DNA of 64,000 bases from contig JADLFM010000205.1 of the NCBI GenBank assembly GCA_020845495.1, positions 93,046 to 157,045 on the forward strand. The letters run 5' to 3'. Under the pieces are notes generated by a model, which worked only from the letters and a program-made list of their open reading frames with translations, did no database searches and was not told the origin of the DNA. Of the stretch, positions 43,510 to 52,501 are shown piece after piece; within the stretch, counting starts at the first letter, position 1, and every line of letters starts with the position of its first letter. The position numbers and the translations under genes are program-made. Source of the stretch: Chloroflexota bacterium. Lineage in GTDB: Bacteria; Chloroflexota; UBA6077; JACCZL01.

Positions 43510-45906
43510 ATGCTGACGGTAGAGGCGGGGCGGACGGGAAGCGTGCCGGTGGATGAGCTGGCGGCGCTCGAATCGATCCAGCGCCGCGTGCTCTGGCTCT
43601 CGACGAATATGATCCATTACGCGAACCACGTTCGCCCGAACCTCGACGGGTCGAAAATCGGCGGGCACCAGGCGTCCTCGTCCTCGGTGATCTCGATCCT
43701 GACCGCGCTCTACTTCAAGGAGCTCCAGGCCGGTGACCGGGTCGCGGTCAAGCCGCACGCCTCGCCGGCCTTCCACGCCGTTCAGTATCTGCTCGGCAAC
43801 CTGCCCCGGCAGTACCTGACCGAGCTCCGATCCTACAAGGGCATTCAGTCGTACCCAAGCAAGTTCAAGGATCCGGATCCGATCGACTTCTCGACGGGAT
43901 CGGTCGGGCTGGGCGCGGTCGCACCGGCCTTCTCGGCGGCGGTGGCCCGCTACGCGAAGTTCCACTTCAGCGACGTCACCTCCCGCCGCTTCATCGCGCT
44001 GATGGGCGACGCCGAGCTCGACGAGGGCAACGTCTGGGAGGCCGTCTTCGAGGATCATCTGGCCGGCCTGGGGAACGTGCTCTGGATCGTCGACCTGAAC
44101 CGCCAGAGCCTGGACCGAGTCGTTCCCGGCATCCGCGCCGCCCAGTTGAAAGCGCTGTTTCGGTCGAGTGGCTGGCAGGTCATCGAGTGCAAGTACGGTC
44201 GACGGCTGAAGGCGGCCTTCGCCCGGCCGCACGGTGAAGCGCTCCGCCAACGCATCGACGAGATGAGCAACCCGGAGTACCAGAGCCTCATCCGGGCGTC
44301 TGGTGAGGAGGCGCGCGGGCGGCTGGTGCTGCCGGCCTCGGACCCGCAAGGCGTCGGCAAGGCCATCGAGGATATCCCGGACGACGAGCTACCGGCCCTG
44401 CTCGCCGATCTGGGCGGGCACGATCTGGAGGAGCTGTCTCAGGCGTTCGCCGAGGCGAAGGCGAATCAGGACGCGCCGACCGTCGTCTTTGCCTACACCA
44501 TCAAGGGCTGGGGGCTGCCGATCGCCGGCCACCCGATGAACCACTCGGCGCTCTTGACCGACACCCAGATGGCCGAGCTACGCGAGGAGTTGGGCGTGCC
44601 GGCGGACGGCGAGTGGGACCGCTTCACCGAGGACTCAATCGAGGGGCGGCTCTGCCGAGCGGCAGCCGAGCGGTTGCGCGGCATCGACGAGCCGCCGCCG
44701 GCCCCGCTGGTACCGCCGACGCTGATCCCGGAGTCGCTCGGGCTGCGGACGGGCGCCAGGATCTCCTCGCAGGAGGCGCTCGGGCGGCTGCTCACCGACA
44801 TCGAGCGGATTCCGGGTCTGGGCGAGCGGGTGGTGACGGTCGCGCCCGACGTCGCCGTGTCGACGAACCTGGGGGGCTGGATCAACAAGGTCGGGGTGTA
44901 CTCGTCGCACGAACTCCCGGACTTCGAGGCCGAGGGACCACGCCTGTTGCGCTGGGAGCCGGGGCCGTCCGGCCAGCACTTCGAGTTCGGCATCTCGGAG
45001 ATGAACCTGTTCATGATGCTGGGCGCGCTCGGCACCTCCTACGAGTTGTGCGGTCAGCACCTGTTCCCGATCGGGACGGTCTACGACCCGTTCGTCTGCC
45101 GGGGTCTCGACGCGCTGATCTACGACCTGTACAACCACGCCAAGATGATCGTGGTCGGGACGCCCTCGGGTGTTAGCCTGAGCCCGGAGGGCGGCGCCCA
45201 CCAGTCGACGGTGACGCCGTCGCTCGGGATCGAACTTCCGAACCTGATCTTCTACGAGCCGTGCTTCGGCCGTGAGGTCGAGTGGACGCTGCTCCAGGCG
45301 CTGCGCCAGATCGCCGATCGTCAGCACGGGATGTCGACCTACCTGCGGCTCTCGACGAAGACGGTCGATCAGGACTTGCTCGATCCGGCGTTGGCACGGC
45401 TCGGCGAGGACACGCTGCGGCGGCAGGTGCTGGCCGGCGGGTATCGTCTCGTCGATTGGCGCGCGGACGCTCCGAACCTGGACGGCCGGTACGTCATGCA
45501 CATCGCCGCGGCCGGCGCGATGATCCCAGAGGCAGTAGAAGCGGCGCGGCTGCTCCACGCCGAGGGGGTGGCCGCGAACGTCTTGAATCTGACCAGCCCT
45601 AGCCTGCTCTACCGTGGCCTGGCCGATGCCCGCCGCCGGCACCTGCGTCAGGGCACGACCGGCGTGGACGTCGGCCATCTGGCTGAGCTGATCCCGGCCG
45701 AGGAGCGGCGCGCCCCAATCGTGACGGTGCACGACGGCGCCTCACACGCGCTCAGTTTCCTGGGCAGCGCGTTCGGAGCGCGGCTCGTGCCGCTCGGCGT
45801 GGATGACTTCGGCCAGTCCGGCACGCGCGCCGACCTGTACCGGCACTACGGCATCGACGCCGAGAGCATCGTCTCGTCGGCGCTGCTGGCCCTGGACCTG
45901 TCGTAA
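43510..45906 (+). CDS. AceE-type (homodimeric) ThDP-dependent E1/transketolase-like enzyme
   Basis: A 798-residue enzyme resembling the homodimeric pyruvate dehydrogenase E1 and transketolases. N-terminal half: GGHQASSSSVISILTALYF, GSVGLGAVAPAFSAAVARYA, and the ThDP motif GDAELDEGNVWEAVFE followed by NVLWIVDLNRQSLDRVVPG, close to the AceE text. C-terminal half: FEFGISEMNLFMMLGALGTS (cofactor-activating Glu) and PEGGAHQSTVTPSLG. ATG 43510 is chosen because of GGAGG at 43500-43504. It is somewhat shorter than E. coli AceE. No E2 or E3 subunit gene is adjacent, so either they lie elsewhere or the enzyme acts alone on another 2-oxo acid or ketose. Confidence 0.88.
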   Translation: MLTVEAGRTGSVPVDELAALESIQRRVLWLSTNMIHYANHVRPNLDGSKIGGHQASSSSVISILTALYFKELQAGDRVAVKPHASPAFHAVQYLLGNLPRQYLTELRSYKGIQSYPSKFKDPDPIDFSTGSVGLGAVAPAFSAAVARYAKFHFSDVTSRRFIALMGDAELDEGNVWEAVFEDHLAGLGNVLWIVDLNRQSLDRVVPGIRAAQLKALFRSSGWQVIECKYGRRLKAAFARPHGEALRQRIDEMSNPEYQSLIRASGEEARGRLVLPASDPQGVGKAIEDIPDDELPALLADLGGHDLEELSQAFAEAKANQDAPTVVFAYTIKGWGLPIAGHPMNHSALLTDTQMAELREELGVPADGEWDRFTEDSIEGRLCRAAAERLRGIDEPPPAPLVPPTLIPESLGLRTGARISSQEALGRLLTDIERIPGLGERVVTVAPDVAVSTNLGGWINKVGVYSSHELPDFEAEGPRLLRWEPGPSGQHFEFGISEMNLFMMLGALGTSYELCGQHLFPIGTVYDPFVCRGLDALIYDLYNHAKMIVVGTPSGVSLSPEGGAHQSTVTPSLGIELPNLIFYEPCFGREVEWTLLQALRQIADRQHGMSTYLRLSTKTVDQDLLDPALARLGEDTLRRQVLAGGYRLVDWRADAPNLDGRYVMHIAAAGAMIPEAVEAARLLHAEGVAANVLNLTSPSLLYRGLADARRRHLRQGTTGVDVGHLAELIPAEERRAPIVTVHDGASHALSFLGSAFGARLVPLGVDDFGQSGTRADLYRHYGIDAESIVSSALLALDLS

Positions 45907-45912
45907 GCGAGA

Positions 45913-45934
45913 CCGGCCGCGAGCATGCGGCCGG
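45913..45934. terminator. Hairpin just after the AceE-type gene
   Basis: Arms CCGGCCGC (45913-45920) and GCGGCCGG (45927-45934), six-base loop, seven bases beyond the stop. No T-run. The remaining spacer to 46239 (about 300 bases) shows no supported gene. Confidence 0.55.
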
Positions 45935-46239
45935 CATATCAGCGTCCTGACATCAGCGCCTCGGTACCATGCTCATGACCGGGGCGCTGATGGTGTACTG
46001 CGAGTCACCGGCGTACCAGGGAACCTGCCCAGGCCCTGGACGGGCCGAATCACCCGGATGGCGAACGCGGGACGTGTTGGAAGATCGTCGACGAGATCCA
46101 CACGTGACACGCCGGGCAGGCTCCAGGCGAGGTCGAGCGCGCTGTTGCCGAGCTACGGGTCGGAGTACGTGCCAGAGTACGCACCGAGGTACGCGCCGAG
46201 CGGCGCATCTCTCAGGCCGAGATCGCTGACGAGCCTACG

Positions 46240-49200
46240 TCAGTCTCGTCGACGTGTATGCGGCGCGGAGGCGCCTGTCTGAGGGCTATCCTTCGCGTCG
46301 CGGCCATCGGTACCAGCGTCGCGGCCATTGGCCGGGGAATCTCGGCGCGCGTCTGTGGAAGCGGCTTCTCCGCCCGGCGTAGGAGGCTTGTCCGCGGGCG
46401 CCGGGGCGCTCGTCTCGCGGCCAGCCGCGCCATTCGGACCGGGCGCAGGTGCGGGATGGACCGTATCTCGGGTAACCGCATGCGTCGGGGAACTGCGCCG
46501 GAACAGTCGCAGGACGGCGTTCTGGGCGTCGTCGAAGATGGTGAACATGGCCGGTACGAACACCAGCGTCAGCAGCGTCGATGTCAGCAGGCCGCCGATC
46601 AGCACCACCGCCGCTGCCTGAAGCAGCTCGGATCCCGCTTCGACGCCACTGGCGATCGGCAGCAGCGCCACCATCACCGACAACGTCGTCATCACGATCG
46701 GGCGAAGGCGGACCGGCCCGGCCGCGAGCAGCGCCGAGGTTCGGTCGTAGCCCCGGCTTTGCAAGATCTCGGTGTAATCGACCAGCAGGATCGCGTTCTT
46801 GCCGACCAGCCCGACCAGCACCGCGAACCCCAGCAACGAGAACAGGGTGAATGGCGTGTGGGTCAGCGCCATTGCCCCGAACGCGCCGACGACCGCCAGC
46901 GGCAACGACATCAACACCGCCAGCGGCAGCACCAGCGATCCGAACAGCATCATCATCAGCATGTACATCAGCACGACGGCCACACCCAGCGCGGCAAAGA
47001 TGTCCGAGAATGCCGACCCGCCCTCCTCGCCCTGGCCGGCGTAGCTGACGCTGTAGCCGGCCGGCATCGGCACCTGCGCCACCGCGCGCTGCACGGCCGC
47101 CTGCACGTCGCCGACGAGCTTGCCCTCGCCGGGCTCGGTGCTGACCGTGACGCTGCGAAGGCGGTTGACGTGGCGGATCGAGGTCGGGATGGTGACCTGC
47201 TCGATGGTCGCGATCTGGCCAAGCTGCACGATCTGGCCGTCGGTGCCCGCGATTGGCAGCGCTGCGATGTCGCTCACCGAGAGCGATCCGGCATGCGCGG
47301 TCAGCACACGGATGTCGATCGAGGTCTGACCGGGGCGCTTGAATTGATTGGCGGTGGCACGCCAGCCGTCGATAGCGGTGCGGAGGGCGACGCCGGCGTT
47401 CTGGACGGTGACGCCCAGGTCGGCCGCGCGGCGCCAGTCGACGGTGACCCGGAGCTGCGGCTGAACGTTCTCGTTGCTGTTCCGGACGCTGACGGCGCCG
47501 GGCACGTTGCGGACAGCCTCTTCGACCGTCTCCGCCAGTTGATTGACGGTCTGCGGATCTTGCCCCTGCACCAGAACCTGGATCGGCTGACCGCCAAAGC
47601 CCCCGAAACCGAAGGCGTTCGGCCGTCCGATCTGGACCTTGACGGACGGCGCCGCGTTCACAAGGATCGGGCGGAGCTCGTCGGCAAGCTGCGCTGAAGA
47701 CTTCGCCCGCTCGTGGGCCGGAACGAGCAGCGCGGTGATCTGAGACTGATTCGTGCTCGTACCACCGCCAAAGCCGTCACTCGACGCCCCAACGACGGTG
47801 TAGAGCGTGGTCACCTCGGGGTAGCTGCGCAGAAGCGTCTCGATCTGCTTCGTCACCGTGTCGGTCGTGTCGAGGGAGGAAGCCGGCGGCAGGGTCAGCG
47901 TGATGTCCAGTTCGCTCTGGTCGCCGCTCGGGAAGAAGTCCGAACCGATCAGCCCCATGGTCCAGAGAGAAATGCCGAACACGAAACTCGCTAGCCCGAC
48001 CACGATCACGATCCAACGGTGCGGGAGCGCGTGTCTCAGCAGCCACTCGTAGCGCCGCTCCAGCCACATGAAGCCGGCGTCCCAGATCCGCCCGAAGCGA
48101 GCCATCAGGGTCCGAGCATGTGGATCGTCGCGGGCCAGGAAGCGACTCGCGAGGAGCGGCGTCAGGGTGAACGAGACCAGCAGCGAGGCGAGCGTCGAGA
48201 ACGCGATCGTCAGGGCAAACGGGCGCAGGAATTGGGCGGCCACGCCGCTGAGCATGATCGCGATCGGCACGTAGACCACGACGTCGACGAACGTGATCGT
48301 GACGGCCGCCAGCCCGATCTCGCTCCGGCCGTCGATAGCCGCCACTCGCGGCGGCTTGCCCATGTGGAAGTGGCGGTAGATGTTCTCCAGCACGACGATG
48401 CTGTCGTCGACCAGGATGCCGACGCTGAGCGTGAGCGCCATCATCGTGAGCAGGTTCAGGTTGTAGTCGAGCAGGTGCATCAGGATGAGCGTCGAGAGCA
48501 GCGAGGTCGGGATCGCGATCAGGACGATCAGCGTGCTCCGCCAGGTGTGCAGGAAGATGAGCAGGATCAGGCCGGTCGCGAGCACCGCTTCGAGCAGCGC
48601 GCGCTGCACGGTGGTGAACGACCTGGCGGTGTAGGTCGAGGAGTCGATGACCACGTCCAGGCTCGTGTTGGGGGGGAGCTGTGGCGTCAGGCGCTCGATT
48701 GTCTGCTTCAACCCGTCGACGACGGCGATGGTGTTCGCATCGGCCAGTTTGGTGACGACCAGCGCGATACCCTCCTGGCCGTTCACTCGGACGATGGCGC
48801 TGCGCTTCTTGTACGTCTCCTCGATGTGGGCCACGTCACGCAGGTAGACCGACCCGTCCTGGCTTGCCAGCACGACGATGTTGCCGAGTTGCTGGGGTGT
48901 GTGGGCCAGCGAGTCGAAGTAGACGCTGAAGTCGGTCCCGTCCTGGCTGATGGTGCCGGCCGGTACCTCGACCTGCTGGGATTGAATGGCCGCGATCACG
49001 GTGTTGATCGTCAGGTCGCGCGCCTTCAACGCCGCCTCGTCCACCACGACGTGAATCTCGCGGACGATGCCCGAGCGGATACTGGTGGAACCGACGCCGG
49101 GAACGGCGTTGAACTGCTTCTGAATGACGTTCTCGGCCACGTCTTGCAAGGTAGTGAGCTCTTGCTGCCCGGAAAGGACCACCGTCGCGACGCCGAAGGC

Positions 49201-49608
49201 GTTGATATCGATCTTGGTGACGGTTGGCGGGTCGGCGTCCGGCGGGAGGTTGTTCCGGGCGCTGGTGACGACCCGCTCGACGTCAACCGAGACGAGGTCC
49301 GGATTCGCCGCCGTCGTGAACTGCACGCCCACTATCGAGATGCCCTGCGTCGACACCGAGGTCAGGCCATTCTTGTCGATGTTCGGCAAGCCGGCGATGG
49401 CGTCTTCGATCGGCGTGGTCACGTTCGTCTCGACCGTCTCCGGGTCCGCGCCGGGGTACACCGTCGTGACGACGACCGACGGGAAGTTGACGTTCGGGGT
49501 GATCGCGACCCCCATCCTGGCGTACGCGATCGCGCCGAAGATGACGATCGCGGCGGTGACAGCCAGGATGACCAGTGGGTTGCGAACGGCGAACTCGGTG
49601 AGCTTCAC
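46240..49608 (-). CDS. RND family efflux transporter, HAE1 type
   Basis: A 1122-residue resistance-nodulation-division pump. It starts MKLTEFAVRNPLVILAVTAA, has the porter-domain landmarks GVAITPNVNFPSVVVTTVYP and VPGVGSTSIRSGIVREI, and the proton-relay Asp pair of TM4 in LTLSVGILVDDSIVVLENIY. The second membrane half has FSLLGFAVLVGLVGKNAILL and PVRLRPIVMTTLSVMVALLP. The last ~85 residues are hydrophilic and low-complexity. No membrane-fusion protein or TolC-like channel gene is adjacent. It probably exports amphiphilic compounds or lipids, driven by protons. Confidence 0.95.
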   Translation of the reverse strand: MKLTEFAVRNPLVILAVTAAIVIFGAIAYARMGVAITPNVNFPSVVVTTVYPGADPETVETNVTTPIEDAIAGLPNIDKNGLTSVSTQGISIVGVQFTTAANPDLVSVDVERVVTSARNNLPPDADPPTVTKIDINAFGVATVVLSGQQELTTLQDVAENVIQKQFNAVPGVGSTSIRSGIVREIHVVVDEAALKARDLTINTVIAAIQSQQVEVPAGTISQDGTDFSVYFDSLAHTPQQLGNIVVLASQDGSVYLRDVAHIEETYKKRSAIVRVNGQEGIALVVTKLADANTIAVVDGLKQTIERLTPQLPPNTSLDVVIDSSTYTARSFTTVQRALLEAVLATGLILLIFLHTWRSTLIVLIAIPTSLLSTLILMHLLDYNLNLLTMMALTLSVGILVDDSIVVLENIYRHFHMGKPPRVAAIDGRSEIGLAAVTITFVDVVVYVPIAIMLSGVAAQFLRPFALTIAFSTLASLLVSFTLTPLLASRFLARDDPHARTLMARFGRIWDAGFMWLERRYEWLLRHALPHRWIVIVVGLASFVFGISLWTMGLIGSDFFPSGDQSELDITLTLPPASSLDTTDTVTKQIETLLRSYPEVTTLYTVVGASSDGFGGGTSTNQSQITALLVPAHERAKSSAQLADELRPILVNAAPSVKVQIGRPNAFGFGGFGGQPIQVLVQGQDPQTVNQLAETVEEAVRNVPGAVSVRNSNENVQPQLRVTVDWRRAADLGVTVQNAGVALRTAIDGWRATANQFKRPGQTSIDIRVLTAHAGSLSVSDIAALPIAGTDGQIVQLGQIATIEQVTIPTSIRHVNRLRSVTVSTEPGEGKLVGDVQAAVQRAVAQVPMPAGYSVSYAGQGEEGGSAFSDIFAALGVAVVLMYMLMMMLFGSLVLPLAVLMSLPLAVVGAFGAMALTHTPFTLFSLLGFAVLVGLVGKNAILLVDYTEILQSRGYDRTSALLAAGPVRLRPIVMTTLSVMVALLPIASGVEAGSELLQAAAVVLIGGLLTSTLLTLVFVPAMFTIFDDAQNAVLRLFRRSSPTHAVTRDTVHPAPAPGPNGAAGRETSAPAPADKPPTPGGEAASTDARRDSPANGRDAGTDGRDAKDSPQTGASAPHTRRRD

Positions 49609-50195
49609 GGAGCGTCCTTACCGGTCGGAGCGGCCCCGATGGTGTCGGGACGGCTCGCTGTTGCACGCACGCGGATGGACGACGAGTGGTGGGCGCAGTG
49701 GGGCGTGGGAAATCGGGGCGTAGACCGATGGGCAGCGTCAGGAAGCGCAGCGCGTCAACTGGCTACACAGCGAGGGGCAGCGAAGGGCAGTGGGAGGCAG
49801 CGCGAGAGGGCGACTGCCGGCCCAGCTTAGCCCCGGGTCGGAAGGCAGGCCTGGGCGAGAGCAGCACGCCAGGGTGCCAGGGCCAACATGATGGTGCCAG
49901 AGCGGGCGTATCACGCGGGATGCGCGGCACCCCAGACGCATCGCCGCGGTCCTCGCCTGGATCGCGGTTCGTCACGTCATACCATGATCGTACGAGGGTG
50001 AGGGTGGGCGCCGCACGTTTCCACCGCGATGGTCTGCACGGCGATCCGCCCGGATTCTGCCCGCTTCGGTATCCAAGGGAGGGGCTCGCCCGCCAATCGC
50101 GCCCTGATGGGGACAGGTTGGAGAGAGGGCCCTGCTGACGGTGCGCGGTCGATCCTGTTGGGGGGGAGACCTACCCGTGCGGACCGACCAGGTGC
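49609..50195. other. Gene-free spacer
   Basis: About 590 bases upstream of the pump. The stretch holds purine-rich short repeats (GGGCAGCGAAGGGCAGTGGG near 49785) and GAGGGTGAGGGTGGG near 49995 resembling an arm of the dispersed REP-like element. An open frame on the plus strand (49686-50138) has no recognisable feature and is not called. The pump promoter should lie here but none is clear. Confidence 0.5.
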
Positions 50196-51197
50196 TCAGT
50201 TTCCCTTGAACTCGCCGACCAGTTCGCGGGTCAGATCCAGATAGAGCGTGCCATAGCTCGTGGATGGCTCGATCTGATGCCCTTCGAGCCACTCGTTGAA
50301 CGAGGTGATCGTGATGTGATCGGCGCCGCTTGCGATGGCGCCCTCGAAGGTGCGGCGGTAGTAGGCGCCGCCAGCCCGATCGACCGCGAAGGTCCGGCCA
50401 CGCCCGGCGATGTGGGTATCGTCATACCCGGGCATGGCGGTCGCGATCCAGAGCTTCGCCGTGCCGTGGCTGACGTTGTAGGCGGCTACCCGGCGGGCGT
50501 AACTGGAAAGCTGCGCGGCGGGGTCACCCGCCCAGGCAATCGAGTAGGGAAAGATGCCGTCGAAGACGTCCAGCACTGAGACGTCTTCGCCCTCGGCGAT
50601 CCAGACCGCCGTCCGGTTCGGGTCCACCTCGTCCAGGAGCGCCCGCCACGCGGCTGCAACCGGCGCACCGCTGCCGTACACGCGGGTGCCGTTTGTCCCG
50701 TACACCGCCGAGGGCCGCCAGACGAGGATAGCGGGGCGGCCGTCGAGGTGGAGATACGCGGGGTGCGCGGCATGCACGGCCAGGAAGCGCCGAAGCGCCC
50801 GCACCAGACTTGCCCGGTCGGGGAAGAAGATGCTGCTATCGGTCTCGAGGAGCAGTCCGGCGCTCAGCCCCTGGCGTTGCGCCTCGTCGAGCAGCAGCGT
50901 GAAGTTGCGCTCGGTGGGGTTGTCGTCAGCGGGGCCATACCATGCCGACATCAGCGCGTCGATGCGCGCCTCTTTCGCCCAGGCGACGTGCTGCCGGATC
51001 GCCTCGGGGTCGAACGAGTCGTAGGGGATGAGTGGGACGTCGGCGGTCTGGCCGCTTCCCCAGGTGCTCTCGTCGAACCAGGGGTAGTAGAGCGCCATGA
51101 CGAGATGTCGGTCGGCCGCCCTGCCAGCAGCCGGCGGCCCGACGCAGGCGAGCGCGAGTACGACCGCCAGGACCAGGAGGAGAAGGCGTGTAGTCAT
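50196..51197 (-). CDS. Exported GH99-like protein
   Basis: A 333-residue protein with a signal peptide (MTTRLLLLVLAVVLALACVG, the Cys possibly a poor lipobox; otherwise cleavage near AGRAA). The mature barrel starts VMALYYPWFDESTWGSG and ends with ITITSFNEWLEGHQIEPSTS, the WNEWxEG-type text of GH99/GH71-like proteins such as endo-alpha-mannosidases and glycan-binding relatives. WIAEGEDVSVLDVFDGIFPY is a mid-barrel strand. ATG 51197 is preferred to the upstream 51311. Target glycan unknown. Confidence 0.85.
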   Translation of the reverse strand: MTTRLLLLVLAVVLALACVGPPAAGRAADRHLVMALYYPWFDESTWGSGQTADVPLIPYDSFDPEAIRQHVAWAKEARIDALMSAWYGPADDNPTERNFTLLLDEAQRQGLSAGLLLETDSSIFFPDRASLVRALRRFLAVHAAHPAYLHLDGRPAILVWRPSAVYGTNGTRVYGSGAPVAAAWRALLDEVDPNRTAVWIAEGEDVSVLDVFDGIFPYSIAWAGDPAAQLSSYARRVAAYNVSHGTAKLWIATAMPGYDDTHIAGRGRTFAVDRAGGAYYRRTFEGAIASGADHITITSFNEWLEGHQIEPSTSYGTLYLDLTRELVGEFKGN

Positions 51198-51449
51198 CGA
51201 TGATGCTCCTGCGGCCACCAGTTCATGGCGACGGTCTGACCGTGGCTCGGGTGCGGGAGACGCGGATCGAACGAATCTCTCTACAGAACGAAGCTGCGGC
51301 CGTTCGGGCATCGCGAAAGAGCGGGTGCTCCGCTGTCTTCCGTGGAACGACGGTTACCCCATGCGGAGCGCCGGGGTGTAACGGGGTAACGTCACGACCG
51401 GCTACGCTATCGTCTGGACACCAGCGTACATGCGGTGAGGAGGGCCAGG

Positions 51450-52382
51450 ATGGCGAAGCGATGGGGGACCGGGGACTACTGGTACGAGGTCGTCGAGGGC
51501 TGGCCGAAGGTCGCTGTTCGGGGGGTTGCGGCCGATGTGGCGCTCGATGCTCAGGGCCGCGCCTACGTGGGTGTCCGCAATCCATTGCCGGACGGCAGCC
51601 CCGGCGGCATCCTGCCGGGCGTCGGGCACGTCCTCGTGCTCGGTCCCGAGGGCGGCGAGGTCATGACCTGGGACGTCGTCTTCTCGTCGCCGCACGGCGT
51701 CTGGATCAACGGCGACGACGAAGTGTTCGTCGCCGACACCGGCCGCCACACCGTGACGAAGCACGCGCCGACTGGCGAGGTGCTCTTGACGCTTGGGACG
51801 CCCGGCCAGCCGGGGGCGCCCAGCGCGCCCTTCAATATGCCGACTCGCGCCAAGCAAGCCCCGAACGGAGATATCTTCGTCTCGGACGGCTACGGCCAGA
51901 ACCGCGTTCACCGGTTCTCGGCGCGGGGCGAGCACATTCTCTCCTGGGGGAAGGGCGATCCGGTCTTCATCCAGAAGTTCAAGGGTGAGCCGGTGACCGG
52001 CTGTGCCGGGACCGGGCCGGGTGAATTCAACCTCCCCCACGACGTGATGATAGACGGCCAATCGCGAGTGTACGTGATGGACCGCGAGAACAGCCGCTGG
52101 CAGCAATTTACGACTGACGGCACGTTCGTCTCGGAGTGCCAGGGCGTGGATCGTCCAAACGACGTCGCGGTCGACCCGGATGGGGTGTTCCACATGGTGA
52201 GCGGCAGCGGGGTCGAGATCCGGACGGCCGAGGGTACGCTGATTGGGAGATGGGGCGAGAAGGGGAGTGCGCCGGGGCAGTTCGCCAACGGCCCGCACGG
52301 TGTCTGGATGGACCCCGAAGGCTCGCTCTACATCGCGGAGGTCGGCGGTAACAACCGCCTCCAGAAGTTCCGCCGCGTCTGA
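51450..52382 (+). CDS. NHL-repeat six-bladed beta-propeller protein
   Basis: A 310-residue cytoplasmic-looking propeller. Blades recur as FSSPHGVWINGDDEVFVADT, MPTRAKQAPNGDIFVSDGYG, LPHDVMIDGQSRVYVMDREN, DRPNDVAVDPDGVFHMVSG and NGPHGVWMDPEGSLYIAEVG, each with the P(H/N)-x-V and D-x-x-N/R pattern of NHL repeats, close to peptidyl-alpha-hydroxyglycine lyase-like proteins. GAGGAGGG at 51437-51444 fixes ATG 51450. No signal peptide, so the lyase role known for secreted relatives does not transfer directly. It is divergent from the GH99-like gene. Confidence 0.85.
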   Translation: MAKRWGTGDYWYEVVEGWPKVAVRGVAADVALDAQGRAYVGVRNPLPDGSPGGILPGVGHVLVLGPEGGEVMTWDVVFSSPHGVWINGDDEVFVADTGRHTVTKHAPTGEVLLTLGTPGQPGAPSAPFNMPTRAKQAPNGDIFVSDGYGQNRVHRFSARGEHILSWGKGDPVFIQKFKGEPVTGCAGTGPGEFNLPHDVMIDGQSRVYVMDRENSRWQQFTTDGTFVSECQGVDRPNDVAVDPDGVFHMVSGSGVEIRTAEGTLIGRWGEKGSAPGQFANGPHGVWMDPEGSLYIAEVGGNNRLQKFRRV

Positions 52383-52501
52383 CGCTGCGCTCTGTGCTCC
52401 CCGCCCCCGGCGGCGAGGTTCAGGCAGTGTCGCACGGCCAAAGCTATCGAGCACGAAGTCTTGGATATGCTGCGCGACGGGATTGATCCCGCCGCTCGGC
52501 A

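Noticed and set aside
48019..49830. 603-codon open frame on the plus strand opposite the RND pump
   Set aside because: Mirror of a conserved pump gene on the other strand; Arg/Asp/Gln-rich text with no domain, a normal effect of GC-rich codon use.
49686..50138. 150-codon plus-strand frame in the spacer upstream of the pump
   Set aside because: Low-complexity Arg/Gly/Ser text, no ribosome site, no recognisable family.
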